A DNA stretch of 8,246 nucleotides from Ectothiorhodospiraceae bacterium (GTDB taxonomy: Bacteria; Pseudomonadota; Gammaproteobacteria; Nitrococcales; AK92). The position numbers were made by a program, and so were the translations under genes. The notes beneath the pieces were generated by a model. That model searched no databases. It was not told the DNA's origin and saw only the letters and a list, made by a program, of their open reading frames with translations. Shown piece by piece: positions 1-5,854 of this stretch. Each line of letters begins with the position of its first letter. Positions within the stretch are counted from its first letter, which is position 1. The stretch is from the NCBI GenBank assembly GCA_029263635.1, contig JAJUFY010000084.1, positions 1-8,246 on the forward strand, written 5' to 3'.

Positions 1-101
1 ACGATGATGTAGGCCATGGTTAGGAAGGTGGTGATGCCTGCAATGACTTCCGTCTTGACGTCGGTGCCATGCGCCTTGAGTTGGAAAAGCCGTTCCAGCA
101 C
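1..101 (-). CDS. NCS2-family purine permease (AzgA/GhxP-like), N-terminal fragment cut by window edge
   Basis: Only the first 33 codons lie in the window. The protein begins (M)LERLFQLKAHGTDV and continues KTEVIAGITTFLTMAYIIV. The pattern TE-x(2)-AGITTFLTMAYII is the conserved start of the first membrane segment in NCS2 nucleobase permeases of the adenine/guanine/hypoxanthine branch, which are proton-coupled importers in the inner membrane. The start is a GTG at 101-99. It is supported by a GGGAG ribosome site (108-112) six bases upstream, by an in-frame stop at 149-147 with no ATG between, and because family members normally begin at this MLERLF-like point. The gene diverges from the methyltransferase gene and has its own promoter-like sequence at 163-191. 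Family assignment is strong from this short stretch. The exact substrate (adenine, guanine or hypoxanthine) cannot be told. Confidence 0.85.
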   Translation of the reverse strand, partial: MLERLFQLKAHGTDVKTEVIAGITTFLTMAYII

Positions 102-162
102 TTGCCGCTCCCGGGAATGGTCCGTTGATCTTGTTTTTCCCAGGGTTCACCCGGGGGCGCTC

Positions 163-191
163 ATTAGAAAACGGTTGACGATGTCTTGCAA
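163..191 (-). promoter_or_regulatory. Putative sigma-70 promoter for the NCS2 permease
   Basis: Read on the minus strand, TTGCAA (191-186) serves as a -35 element (4 of 6 consensus bases). It is followed, after exactly 17 bases, by TCTAAT (168-163) as a -10 element (5 of 6). Transcription would start near 156 and leave an untranslated leader of about 55 bases before the GTG at 101. This is the best promoter match I found by eye in the window. No start site is experimentally known. Confidence 0.5.
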
Positions 192-194
192 GAC
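183..194. promoter_or_regulatory. Perfect 12-base palindrome over the permease -35 box; possible operator
   Basis: GTCTTGCAAGAC equals its own reverse complement across all 12 bases and contains the whole proposed -35 hexamer TTGCAA. A dimeric repressor bound here would block RNA polymerase. I do not recognise the motif as the site of a named regulator; it does not resemble the classical PurR box. The role is inferred from position only. Confidence 0.3.
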
Positions 195-281
195 GCCGCA
201 GTCGCTGCCCACGGGCTTGGCGATTGCGCAGCGGGCGGCGAGAATCCCGGCTTTGATTTCCCTGCCGTGAAGTAACCGCCG

Positions 282-1046
282 ATGCCGCACCTGATCGAGA
301 GCCCGCAGAATCCGCAGTTCAAGCGCTGGAAGTCGCTGCTGGACAGCCGCGGGCTGAAGAAACACGGGCAGTTCCTGCTGTCCGGCCGGAAGGCGGTGCC
401 GGAGGCGCTGAGCCGCCATCCGGAGCGCTTCCTGGCCGTGCTGTTCTGGGCGGAGGAGCAGCTCGCCGGCTGGCGGCTGCCCGCCGGACTCGAGCGTTAC
501 CGGCTGTCCCGGCCGCTGTTCCGGGAGCTGGACATCATCGGCACCGATGCGCCGCTGCTGGTCGGCAGGCTGCCTATGCTGCCGGCAGCCGATCTCAGCC
601 TGCCGCCGCAAGGGCTCGAGCTGGTCTGCGCGCTCGGCAACCCGGACAACCTTGGAGCGCTGCTGCGCAGCGCCGCTGCGTTCGCCGTCCGCCGGGTGAT
701 CCTCCTGCCCGAGGCCGCGCATCCCTTCCACCCGCGGGCGCTGCGGTCGGCGGCAAACGCCCAGTTCGAGCTGGAACTGCTGCAGGGGCCTGGCTGGGCG
801 GCGCTGAATGCCGCCGCCGGCCCGCTGTTCGCCCTGGATGTGCGCGGCGCAGCGCTGACGGACTTTGCCTGGCCGCAGGACCTGCGGCTGATCCTGGGCG
901 AAGAGGGGAAGGGGGTGCCGCCGGAGCTGCCGGTGCAGCGGCTGGCAATTCCGACCACGGGCGCGGTGGAGTCGCTGAACGCGACGGTTGCCGCCAGCCT
1001 GGCGCTGTTTTCCTGCTACGCCAGCCGGCAGGGGGCGGCCCGTTAG
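282..1046 (+). CDS. TrmH/SpoU-family RNA 2'-O-methyltransferase
   Basis: This 254-residue protein is an AdoMet-dependent SPOUT-class methyltransferase that would methylate a ribose 2'-OH in rRNA or tRNA. The three family motifs are present. Motif 1 is GNPDNLGALLRSAAAFAV at 119-136, with the conserved Asn123 and Arg129. Motif 2 is LILGEEGKGVPPEL at 203-216. Motif 3 is LAIPTTGAVESLNATVAASL at 221-240, with the SLN loop of the trefoil-knot cofactor site. The N-terminal part (IESPQNPQFKRWKSLLDSRG, then a FLLSGRKAV strand) matches the substrate-binding domain that precedes the SPOUT domain in 23S rRNA methyltransferases of this group. ATG 282 is the first start after an in-frame TAA at 273-275 and gives the expected N-terminus, although the ribosome site is poor. 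The RNA target is unknown. Its stop abuts the stop of convergent rsgA with no spacer. Confidence 0.9.
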   Translation: MPHLIESPQNPQFKRWKSLLDSRGLKKHGQFLLSGRKAVPEALSRHPERFLAVLFWAEEQLAGWRLPAGLERYRLSRPLFRELDIIGTDAPLLVGRLPMLPAADLSLPPQGLELVCALGNPDNLGALLRSAAAFAVRRVILLPEAAHPFHPRALRSAANAQFELELLQGPGWAALNAAAGPLFALDVRGAALTDFAWPQDLRLILGEEGKGVPPELPVQRLAIPTTGAVESLNATVAASLALFSCYASRQGAAR

Positions 1047-1940
1047 TCACGGGCGGTCGGCTGTTTCTTCCTGCAGCAGCGTATGGAAGCTCTGCAGCCG
1101 GGCCGGCTCGACTTCGCCGCGCTCGACGGCAGCGCGGACCGCGCAATCCGGCTCGGCGAGGTGCCGGCAGTCGGCGAACCGGCACTGGCCTTGGAAAGGC
1201 CGCAGCTCGATGAAGCCGTGGGCGATCTGCGCCGGGCTCAGGTGACCCAGCCGCAGGGTACGGATGCCGGGGGAATCGATCAGATCGCCGCCGCCGGGCA
1301 GGTGGTAGAGGGTGGTTTCGGTGGTGGTATGGCGGCCGAGCCCGCTTGCTTCGGACAGGGCGCCGATGCGCAGTTCGATATTGGGGATCAGACGCTGGAT
1401 CAGGGAGGACTTGCCCACCCCCGACTGACCGACCAGGATGCCGGTCTTGCCCTTGAAGCAGGCTTCCAGCGCATCCAGCCCCTCGCCGCTGCGGACGCTG
1501 CCGGCCAGTACCCGATAACCGAGCCGACGATAGACATCGAGCCTGGCAAGCTCGGCATCGCGTTCGCCCCCGGCAAGGTCGAGCTTGTTGAGCCAGATCA
1601 GCGGCTCGATTTCCAGCTGCTCGGCCAGCACCAGATAGCGGTCGATGAGCATGGTCTCGAAGGGTGGTTTGACCGCCACCGTGATCACCACCAGATCGAC
1701 ATTGGCGGCGAACGGCCTGAGCTCGTTGCGATAGTTGGGACGGGCGAGCAGGTTGCGGCGCGGCAGGATTTCCTCGATCGCCTTGCCGCCGGCCTGGACG
1801 CTGAAGCGTACCATGTCGCCGCAGTACGGCTTGCCGACGCTGCGCCGCGCGGTGCAGCGGTGCAGCATGCCGTCGGCATCCTCGACGATGCTGTCCTGGC
1901 TGTAGCTGACGACGACGCGTCCGGTACCGTATTCGGCCAT
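1047..1940 (-). CDS. rsgA: Ribosome small-subunit biogenesis GTPase RsgA (YjeQ), short form
   Basis: RsgA is a circularly permuted GTPase that checks late 30S subunit maturation and is stimulated by the ribosome. The 297-residue protein shows the permuted order: an OB-fold region (about 1-75), then the G4 motif NKLD (118-121), the P-loop GQSGVGKS (171-178), a switch region with HTTTE (204-208), and G3 DSPG (222-225). The C-terminal zinc site is complete: Cys253, Cys258, His260 and Cys266 in C-x4-C-x-H-x5-C spacing. ATG 1940 is chosen because AGGAG (1949-1945) lies four bases upstream. A longer reading from 2009 would add 23 unrelated residues and almost reach the start of orn. The protein lacks the lysine/arginine-rich 30-40 residue N-terminal tail known from E. 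coli and Pseudomonas RsgA. It is divergent from orn and convergent with the methyltransferase. Confidence 0.95.
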   Translation of the reverse strand: MAEYGTGRVVVSYSQDSIVEDADGMLHRCTARRSVGKPYCGDMVRFSVQAGGKAIEEILPRRNLLARPNYRNELRPFAANVDLVVITVAVKPPFETMLIDRYLVLAEQLEIEPLIWLNKLDLAGGERDAELARLDVYRRLGYRVLAGSVRSGEGLDALEACFKGKTGILVGQSGVGKSSLIQRLIPNIELRIGALSEASGLGRHTTTETTLYHLPGGGDLIDSPGIRTLRLGHLSPAQIAHGFIELRPFQGQCRFADCRHLAEPDCAVRAAVERGEVEPARLQSFHTLLQEETADRP

Positions 1941-2032
1941 GGTTCTCCTGCTCGATGGAAGACAGCCGGGGGCGCTGCCGATACACTGCCCGCCGGAAAT
2001 TGTGTGCACATCTTAACGAAAGGCGTTACGAC
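1941..2032. promoter_or_regulatory. Divergent promoter region of rsgA and orn
   Basis: This 92-base gap must carry the start signals of both genes. The ribosome sites are clear: AGGAG at 1949-1945 for rsgA (minus) and GAAAGG at 2018-2023 for orn (plus). A weak plus-strand pair, AAGACA (1959-1964) and TACACT (1982-1987) with 17-base spacing, is a candidate orn promoter with 4 of 6 matches in each box. An 8-base palindrome TGTGCACA lies at 2003-2010. I found no convincing rsgA promoter. Confidence 0.35.
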
Positions 2033-2587
2033 ATGGCGCAGTCGCCCGACAATCTGATCTGGATCGATCTCGAAATGACCGGCCTGGATACCGACAATGA
2101 CCGGATTATCGAGATCGCCACGGTGATTACCGACAGCCAGCTGAACATCCTGGCGGAAGGACCGGTGCTGGCCATCCATCAGCCGGACAGCGTCCTGAAC
2201 GCGATGGACAACTGGAACACGACCCAGCACGGCGGTTCCGGGCTGCTGGACCGCGTCCGGCGCAGCACCATCGACGAGGCCGAAGCGGAGCGGCAGACCC
2301 TGGAGTTCCTGCAGCAGTGGGTACCGCCGCAGACGTCGCCAATGTGCGGCAACAGCATCTGCCAGGATCGCCGCTTTTTGCACCGCAGCATGCCGGCGCT
2401 GGAGCGTTACTTCCACTACCGCCACATCGACGTCAGCACGCTCAAGGAACTCGCCAAGCGCTGGGCGCCGGAGATCCTGCCCAGCTTCAGCAAGCAGAGC
2501 ACCCATCTGGCGCTGGACGACATCAAGGAATCGATCGCTGAGCTGCGCTTCTACCGCGAGCACTTCCTGCGCATCGGCGCGTCCTGA
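2033..2587 (+). CDS. orn: Oligoribonuclease (DEDDh 3'-5' exoribonuclease)
   Basis: Orn degrades the shortest RNA products (mainly dinucleotides) to mononucleotides in the cytoplasm, and in c-di-GMP-using bacteria it clears pGpG. The 184-residue protein is very close in sequence to Pseudomonas and E. coli Orn. The DEDDh catalytic set is complete: Asp12 and Glu14 in WIDLEMTGLD, Asp112 in CGNSICQDRRF, and His158 and Asp163 in THLALDDI. The family stretches YFHYRHIDVSTLKELAKRWA (126-145) and KESIAELRFYREHF are also present. Start ATG 2033 follows GAAAGG by nine bases and gives the standard N-terminus. The frame is open upstream to 1955, but that extension has no homologous character and would run into the divergent rsgA leader. 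orn ends before a strong hairpin and faces rhdA tail to tail. Confidence 0.97.
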   Translation: MAQSPDNLIWIDLEMTGLDTDNDRIIEIATVITDSQLNILAEGPVLAIHQPDSVLNAMDNWNTTQHGGSGLLDRVRRSTIDEAEAERQTLEFLQQWVPPQTSPMCGNSICQDRRFLHRSMPALERYFHYRHIDVSTLKELAKRWAPEILPSFSKQSTHLALDDIKESIAELRFYREHFLRIGAS

Positions 2588-2608
2588 CGCCCGGTACGCG
2601 ACAACAGC

Positions 2609-2650
2609 GGGCAGGGCCGGCGGTCACCGCGCAACGCCGGCTCCCTGCCC
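2609..2650. terminator. Strong GC hairpin between convergent orn and rhdA; likely bidirectional terminator
   Basis: GGGCAGGG-CCGGCG (2609-2622) pairs perfectly with CGCCGG-CT-CCCTGCCC (2635-2650). This gives an 8+6 bp stem with one 2-base bulge and a 12-base loop. It sits 21 bases after the orn stop and would also lie downstream of the rhdA operon end on the other strand. There is no proper U-run on either side, so it is either a non-canonical intrinsic terminator or an mRNA 3'-end stabiliser. A second hairpin (GCCGGCC 2660-2666 with GGCCGGC 2673-2679, 6-base loop) and a 10-base palindrome CCGGCGCCGG (2714-2723) directly after the rhdA stop lie in the same gap. Confidence 0.6.
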
Positions 2651-2723
2651 ATTCGGGAGGCCGGCCAGCCCAGGCCGGCATGGCCCGGTATCGAAAGCTG
2701 CGCTTATTGCAGGCCGGCGCCGG

Positions 2724-3545
2724 TCATTGCTCGACCGGCGTGTCGTCCCGGTTCCCCCACTCCGACCAGGAGCCGGCGTAGCCCCGCACCCGCGGATAGC
2801 CCAGATGCCTGAGCGCGATGTACGTATGCGCCGAGCGGTGATGGGTCTGGCAGTGGGTGACGATTTCCTTGTCCGGCGTCACCCCCAGCTCGGCGAGCAT
2901 GCGCCGCAGCTCTGTCTCGGGCAGCAGGCGGCGCTCCCGTTCCGGATCCATCAGCAGGGTCCAGTCGAGGTTGACCGCGCCCGGGATATGCCCGCCGCGG
3001 GCCGCGCGCCGGTCGGTGCCGCTGTATTCGGCCGGGGTGCGGGTGTCGAGCACCAGCAGGTCGGGGTCGGCGAGCCGGGCCTGGAGATAGGCGAGGTCGG
3101 CGGCGGCCTCGGGGTTGCGGATCCGTGCCTGATAGCGGCTCGGGCGTGGATCGACGCTGCCGGCTTCGACGCGGCCGCCGGCAGCCAGCCAGGCCATCAG
3201 GCCGCCGTCGAGCAGCGAGAAGGCCGGGTGGCCGAGCACGTCCAGCGTCCAGAGGAAACGGCTGGCGCGGCCGTTGCCCTCGCCGTCGTAGGCAACCACG
3301 TGGCTGTCCTCGGTCAGGCCGATGGCGGACAGCACTTCGGAGAGCCGGGCCTCGGTCGCCATCAGCCCCATCGCCGGCGGCTCCTGCCGGATAATGCTTG
3401 CGTAGGGCAGGTTGACCGCTCCCGGCAGATGCCGCTGGGCGTAGGCCGGCGGCTCGCTGAGGTCGACCAGCAGCAGGCGCGGGTCACCCAGCAGGGGCTG
3501 GAGCTGGTCCGGCTCGACGATCAAGGGCAGCAGACGATCGGGCAC
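2724..3545 (-). CDS. rhdA: Rhodanese-type thiosulfate sulfurtransferase, RhdA type
   Basis: RhdA transfers sulfane sulfur through a cysteine persulfide, classically from thiosulfate to cyanide or other thiols. The 273-residue protein has two tandem rhodanese domains. The N-terminal one (about 7-125) is inactive, with Asp87 (VVAYDGEGNGRA) where a cysteine would sit. The C-terminal one (about 150-270) holds the active loop HCQTHHRS with Cys232, the neutral loop characteristic of Azotobacter and Pseudomonas RhdA. The C-terminus RGYAGSWSEWGNRDDTPVE is also typical. The start is a GTG at 3545-3543, five bases after a perfect AGGAGG (3556-3551). An ATG at 3550-3548 lies directly against the ribosome site but in another frame and opens only nine codons. 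The gene follows glcF by 30 bases on the same strand and is probably the last gene of the glc transcript. The physiological acceptor is unknown. Confidence 0.93.
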   Translation of the reverse strand: MPDRLLPLIVEPDQLQPLLGDPRLLLVDLSEPPAYAQRHLPGAVNLPYASIIRQEPPAMGLMATEARLSEVLSAIGLTEDSHVVAYDGEGNGRASRFLWTLDVLGHPAFSLLDGGLMAWLAAGGRVEAGSVDPRPSRYQARIRNPEAAADLAYLQARLADPDLLVLDTRTPAEYSGTDRRAARGGHIPGAVNLDWTLLMDPERERRLLPETELRRMLAELGVTPDKEIVTHCQTHHRSAHTYIALRHLGYPRVRGYAGSWSEWGNRDDTPVEQ

Positions 3546-3550
3546 GACAT

Positions 3551-3556
3551 CCTCCT
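3551..3556 (-). promoter_or_regulatory. Perfect Shine-Dalgarno site fixing the GTG start of rhdA
   Basis: AGGAGG on the minus strand matches the anti-Shine-Dalgarno core completely. It is five bases from the GTG of rhdA and zero bases from an out-of-frame ATG. The spacing therefore favours the GTG. This is the best ribosome site in the window, suggesting that rhdA is translated well even as the last cistron. Confidence 0.75.
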
Positions 3557-3575
3557 GATGCGTTCGGGACAGTGA

Positions 3576-4790
3576 TTACTTCGCTGCGAGCAGCTCCAGC
3601 CAGTGCCGCACCGGCACCCGGGCGCCATCCGCAAGATGGCTGATGCAGCCGATGTTGGCGCTGGCGATGAGCTCCGGCGCGCCGGCCTGGAGATTTTGCA
3701 GCTTGTTGGTCTTCAGCGCCTGCGACAGCTGCGGCTGCAGGATGGAATAGGTGCCGGCGGAGCCGCAGCAAAGGTGCGGATCGGCCACCGGGGTCAGCTC
3801 GAAGCCCAGCCTGCCGAGCAGTGCTTCGACGCGGCCGTTCAACTGCTGGCCGTGCTGCAGCGTGCAGGGCGACTGAAAGGCGATCCGGCGCGGGGCGTCG
3901 GCGGCCGGCCGCAGCCGGTCGGCCAGCCCCTCCAGCAGTTCCACCGGATCCTTGGCGAGCACGGCGATGCGCGCCGCCTTCTCGGCGTAGGCCCGGTCGT
4001 TGCGCAGCAGGTAGCCGTACTGCTTGACCTGCACGCCGCAGCCGCTGGCATTGACCAGCACGGCTTCCGCGCCAGCCTCGATATGCGGCCACCAGGCATC
4101 GATGTTGCGACGCATGTACTCCGCCGCTTCGGCCGATGCAGCCAGATGCTGGCTGATGGCGCCGCAGCAGCCGGCCTGCGGCGTCCGTACCAGTTCGATG
4201 CCCAGCTGCGCCAGCAACCGGGCGGTGGCGACATTGATCTCGGGCGCCAGGCCGGGCTGGACGCAGCCTTCCAGCATCAGCACCTTGCGGGCGCTGCGCG
4301 CCGGCTCGGGCCAGGGCAGGGTGGGGCCGCGTGCCGGGATCTTGCGGCGCAGGGTCGTCGGGACGAGCGGCCGAACCGCCTGCCCGAGCCGCAGCAGCGC
4401 CGTGAACAGTGCCCGGCGCGGCAGCAGCCGGCGCAGGCCCTGACGCAGTGCCCGCTCGCGCGGCGGGCGTGCGGTCCGCTGCTCGATCAGCTCGCGGCCG
4501 ATGTCGACCAGCTTGCCGTATTCCACGCCGGAGGGGCAGGTGGTCTCGCAGGCGCGGCAGGTCAGGCAGCGGTCCAGGTGCAGGCGCATCTCGGCGGTGG
4601 CCGGCTCGCCCTCGACCACCTGCTTGATCAGGTAGATCCGGCCACGCGGGCTGTCGCGCTCGTCGCCGAGCAGCTGGTAGGTCGGGCAGGTGGCGAGGCA
4701 GAAGCCGCAGTGCACGCAGCTGCGCAGGATGCGCTCCGCTTCCGCGCCTTCCGGGGTGTCTTTCAGGAAATCGGCGAGCTGGGTCTGCAT
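3576..4790 (-). CDS. glcF: Glycolate dehydrogenase iron-sulfur subunit GlcF
   Basis: GlcF is the electron-transfer subunit of glycolate dehydrogenase and links the flavin subunits to the respiratory chain at the inner membrane. The 404-residue protein (E. coli GlcF is of nearly the same length) begins with two 4Fe-4S ferredoxin motifs: Cys25-x2-Cys28-x2-Cys31-x3-Cys35-Pro and Cys75-x2-Cys78-x2-Cys81-x3-Cys85-Pro. Its C-terminal half carries two CCG-domain motifs, CCG 208-210 (preceded by LEGCVQPG at 173-180) and CCG 341-343 (preceded by SPCTLQHGQ at 307-315). These are typical of heterodisulfide-reductase-like and lactate/glycolate oxidase Fe-S subunits. It starts eight bases after glcE stops, with only a weak ribosome site (TAGG) inside the end of glcE, so translational coupling is likely. 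All cluster cysteines are intact. Confidence 0.96.
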   Translation of the reverse strand: MQTQLADFLKDTPEGAEAERILRSCVHCGFCLATCPTYQLLGDERDSPRGRIYLIKQVVEGEPATAEMRLHLDRCLTCRACETTCPSGVEYGKLVDIGRELIEQRTARPPRERALRQGLRRLLPRRALFTALLRLGQAVRPLVPTTLRRKIPARGPTLPWPEPARSARKVLMLEGCVQPGLAPEINVATARLLAQLGIELVRTPQAGCCGAISQHLAASAEAAEYMRRNIDAWWPHIEAGAEAVLVNASGCGVQVKQYGYLLRNDRAYAEKAARIAVLAKDPVELLEGLADRLRPAADAPRRIAFQSPCTLQHGQQLNGRVEALLGRLGFELTPVADPHLCCGSAGTYSILQPQLSQALKTNKLQNLQAGAPELIASANIGCISHLADGARVPVRHWLELLAAK

Positions 4791-4798
4791 GAGCGGGC

Positions 4799-5854
4799 CT
4801 AGAGTTCCGGGTACATGCGGCCGGGGTTGAAGATGCCGTTCGGGTCCAGCGCCGCCTTCAGGCGCCGCTGCAGCTGCCGCGACACCGGATCCAGCGGCGG
4901 GAAGGGGTCGCCGTCGCCGCGGAACAGTACCGCCTGCCCCTGCAGCGCCGCTGTGGCTGTCCGTACCTCAGCAATTGGCGCGCTGCTGCACAGCCAGTGC
5001 AGGCGTCCACCCCATTCCGACAGCCAGCGGCCGGGGAGGTTCGGTGGCGGCGTATGCGGCGGCAGGCCGATGCGCCAGAGCCGCTCGCCGGCCTCGAGCC
5101 GGAAGAACGGCAGCGCGTGATCGCGCAGGTCCTGCCAGAAGCTGCCGGCTTCGACCTGCTGGCCGCCGATCATGGCGGTGGCGGCGTCCAGCGCCCGGCT
5201 GCTGCCCGACAGTCGCAGCCGGAGCGAGTCGCCGTCGTGGACGGCGGCGGTCACCGGCAGCGCCGCGGCGGTCCAGCGATCCAGCAGTGCGGCGACGTCG
5301 TCCGCTGCCAGCGCCAGCTGCAGAGTGCGTTCCTCCTCCGGCGCCGGCAGCACCTTGAGCGAGACGTCGAGCAGCACGCCCAGCGTGCCGAAGGAGCCGG
5401 TCAGCAGCCGCGAGACATCGTAGCCGGCGACGTTCTTCATGACCTCGCCGCCGAAGCGCAGCACCTCGCCCTGGCCGTTGAGCAGGCGGGTGCCGAGCAT
5501 GAAATCACGCACCGCGCCGGCAGCGAAGCGGCGCGGGCCGGCGAGGCCGGCCGCCACGGCGCCGCCGATGGTGCCGGCGCCGTCGAACCGGGGCGGCTCG
5601 AAAGGCAGCAGCTGGCGGGCCTCGGTCAGGATCCGCTCGATCTCGGCGAGCGGCGTGCCGGCGCGCACGGTAAGCACCAGCTCGGTGGGTTCGTAGTTGA
5701 CGATGCCGGTGTGGGCGGCGAGCGACAGCGGCTCGCCGCTTACCTGGCGGCCCAGGAAGGCCTTGCTGCCCTGGCCGCTGATGGCGAGCGGCTGTTTATT
5801 CGCGGCCGCCTGCCGCACCTGCTCGGTGAGCGCTGCAGTCTGGTCGCCGCTCAT
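4799..5854 (-). CDS. glcE: Glycolate dehydrogenase FAD-binding subunit GlcE
   Basis: GlcE is the smaller flavoprotein-like subunit needed for glycolate dehydrogenase activity. The 351-residue protein (E. coli GlcE is about 350) has an FAD_binding_4 (PCMH) fold over about 1-170: ISGQGSKAFLG (25-35), LVLTVRAGTPLAEIE (59-73), FDGAGTIGGAVAAGLAGPRR (90-109) and FGGEVMKNVAGYDVSRLLTG (134-153), which leads into SFGTLGVLLDVSLKVLP. It ends with LDPNGIFNPGRMYPEL, the usual terminal motif of this family. The start ATG shares a base with the glcD stop (TGATG, 5856-5852) and has GGAG (5866-5863) eight bases upstream. The frame is open further upstream to 6097, but that part is antisense-quality sequence inside glcD. 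The one-base overlap implies coupled translation and equal subunit amounts. Confidence 0.95.
   Translation of the reverse strand: MSGDQTAALTEQVRQAAANKQPLAISGQGSKAFLGRQVSGEPLSLAAHTGIVNYEPTELVLTVRAGTPLAEIERILTEARQLLPFEPPRFDGAGTIGGAVAAGLAGPRRFAAGAVRDFMLGTRLLNGQGEVLRFGGEVMKNVAGYDVSRLLTGSFGTLGVLLDVSLKVLPAPEEERTLQLALAADDVAALLDRWTAAALPVTAAVHDGDSLRLRLSGSSRALDAATAMIGGQQVEAGSFWQDLRDHALPFFRLEAGERLWRIGLPPHTPPPNLPGRWLSEWGGRLHWLCSSAPIAEVRTATAALQGQAVLFRGDGDPFPPLDPVSRQLQRRLKAALDPNGIFNPGRMYPEL

Larger units (their letters stand above)
102..281. other. Divergent intergenic region between the permease and RNA methyltransferase genes
   Basis: These 180 bases hold the permease leader, its promoter and palindrome, and a small inverted repeat (139-155, CCCAGGG and CCCGGG around TTCAC) in the permease leader. 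On the minus strand a frame is open from the methyltransferase region down to a TGA at 149-147. Its last 40 or so codons (about 281-150) read like a plausible protein tail, GREIKAGILAARCAIAKPVG and then SDCGVLQDIVNRFL, but have no proper start codon here. It could be a decayed gene remnant or chance. I found no convincing plus-strand promoter for the methyltransferase. Confidence 0.5.

Noticed and set aside
131..155. T-rich stretch next to a small hairpin (139-155) as a rho-independent terminator
   Set aside because: On the plus strand the T-run lies before the hairpin, and on the minus strand the hairpin is followed by A residues. Neither orientation gives hairpin then U-run.
595..1986. 463-codon minus-strand frame spanning rsgA and the methyltransferase
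   Set aside because: Low-complexity Arg/Pro/Ala-rich translation in a shifted frame of rsgA that continues antisense into the methyltransferase. It has no domain.
1083..2057. Long plus-strand open frame of 324 codons opposite rsgA
   Set aside because: It is the antisense shadow of rsgA, which has all GTPase and zinc-site motifs. The plus-strand translation has no recognisable domain, and its end runs into the orn start in another frame.
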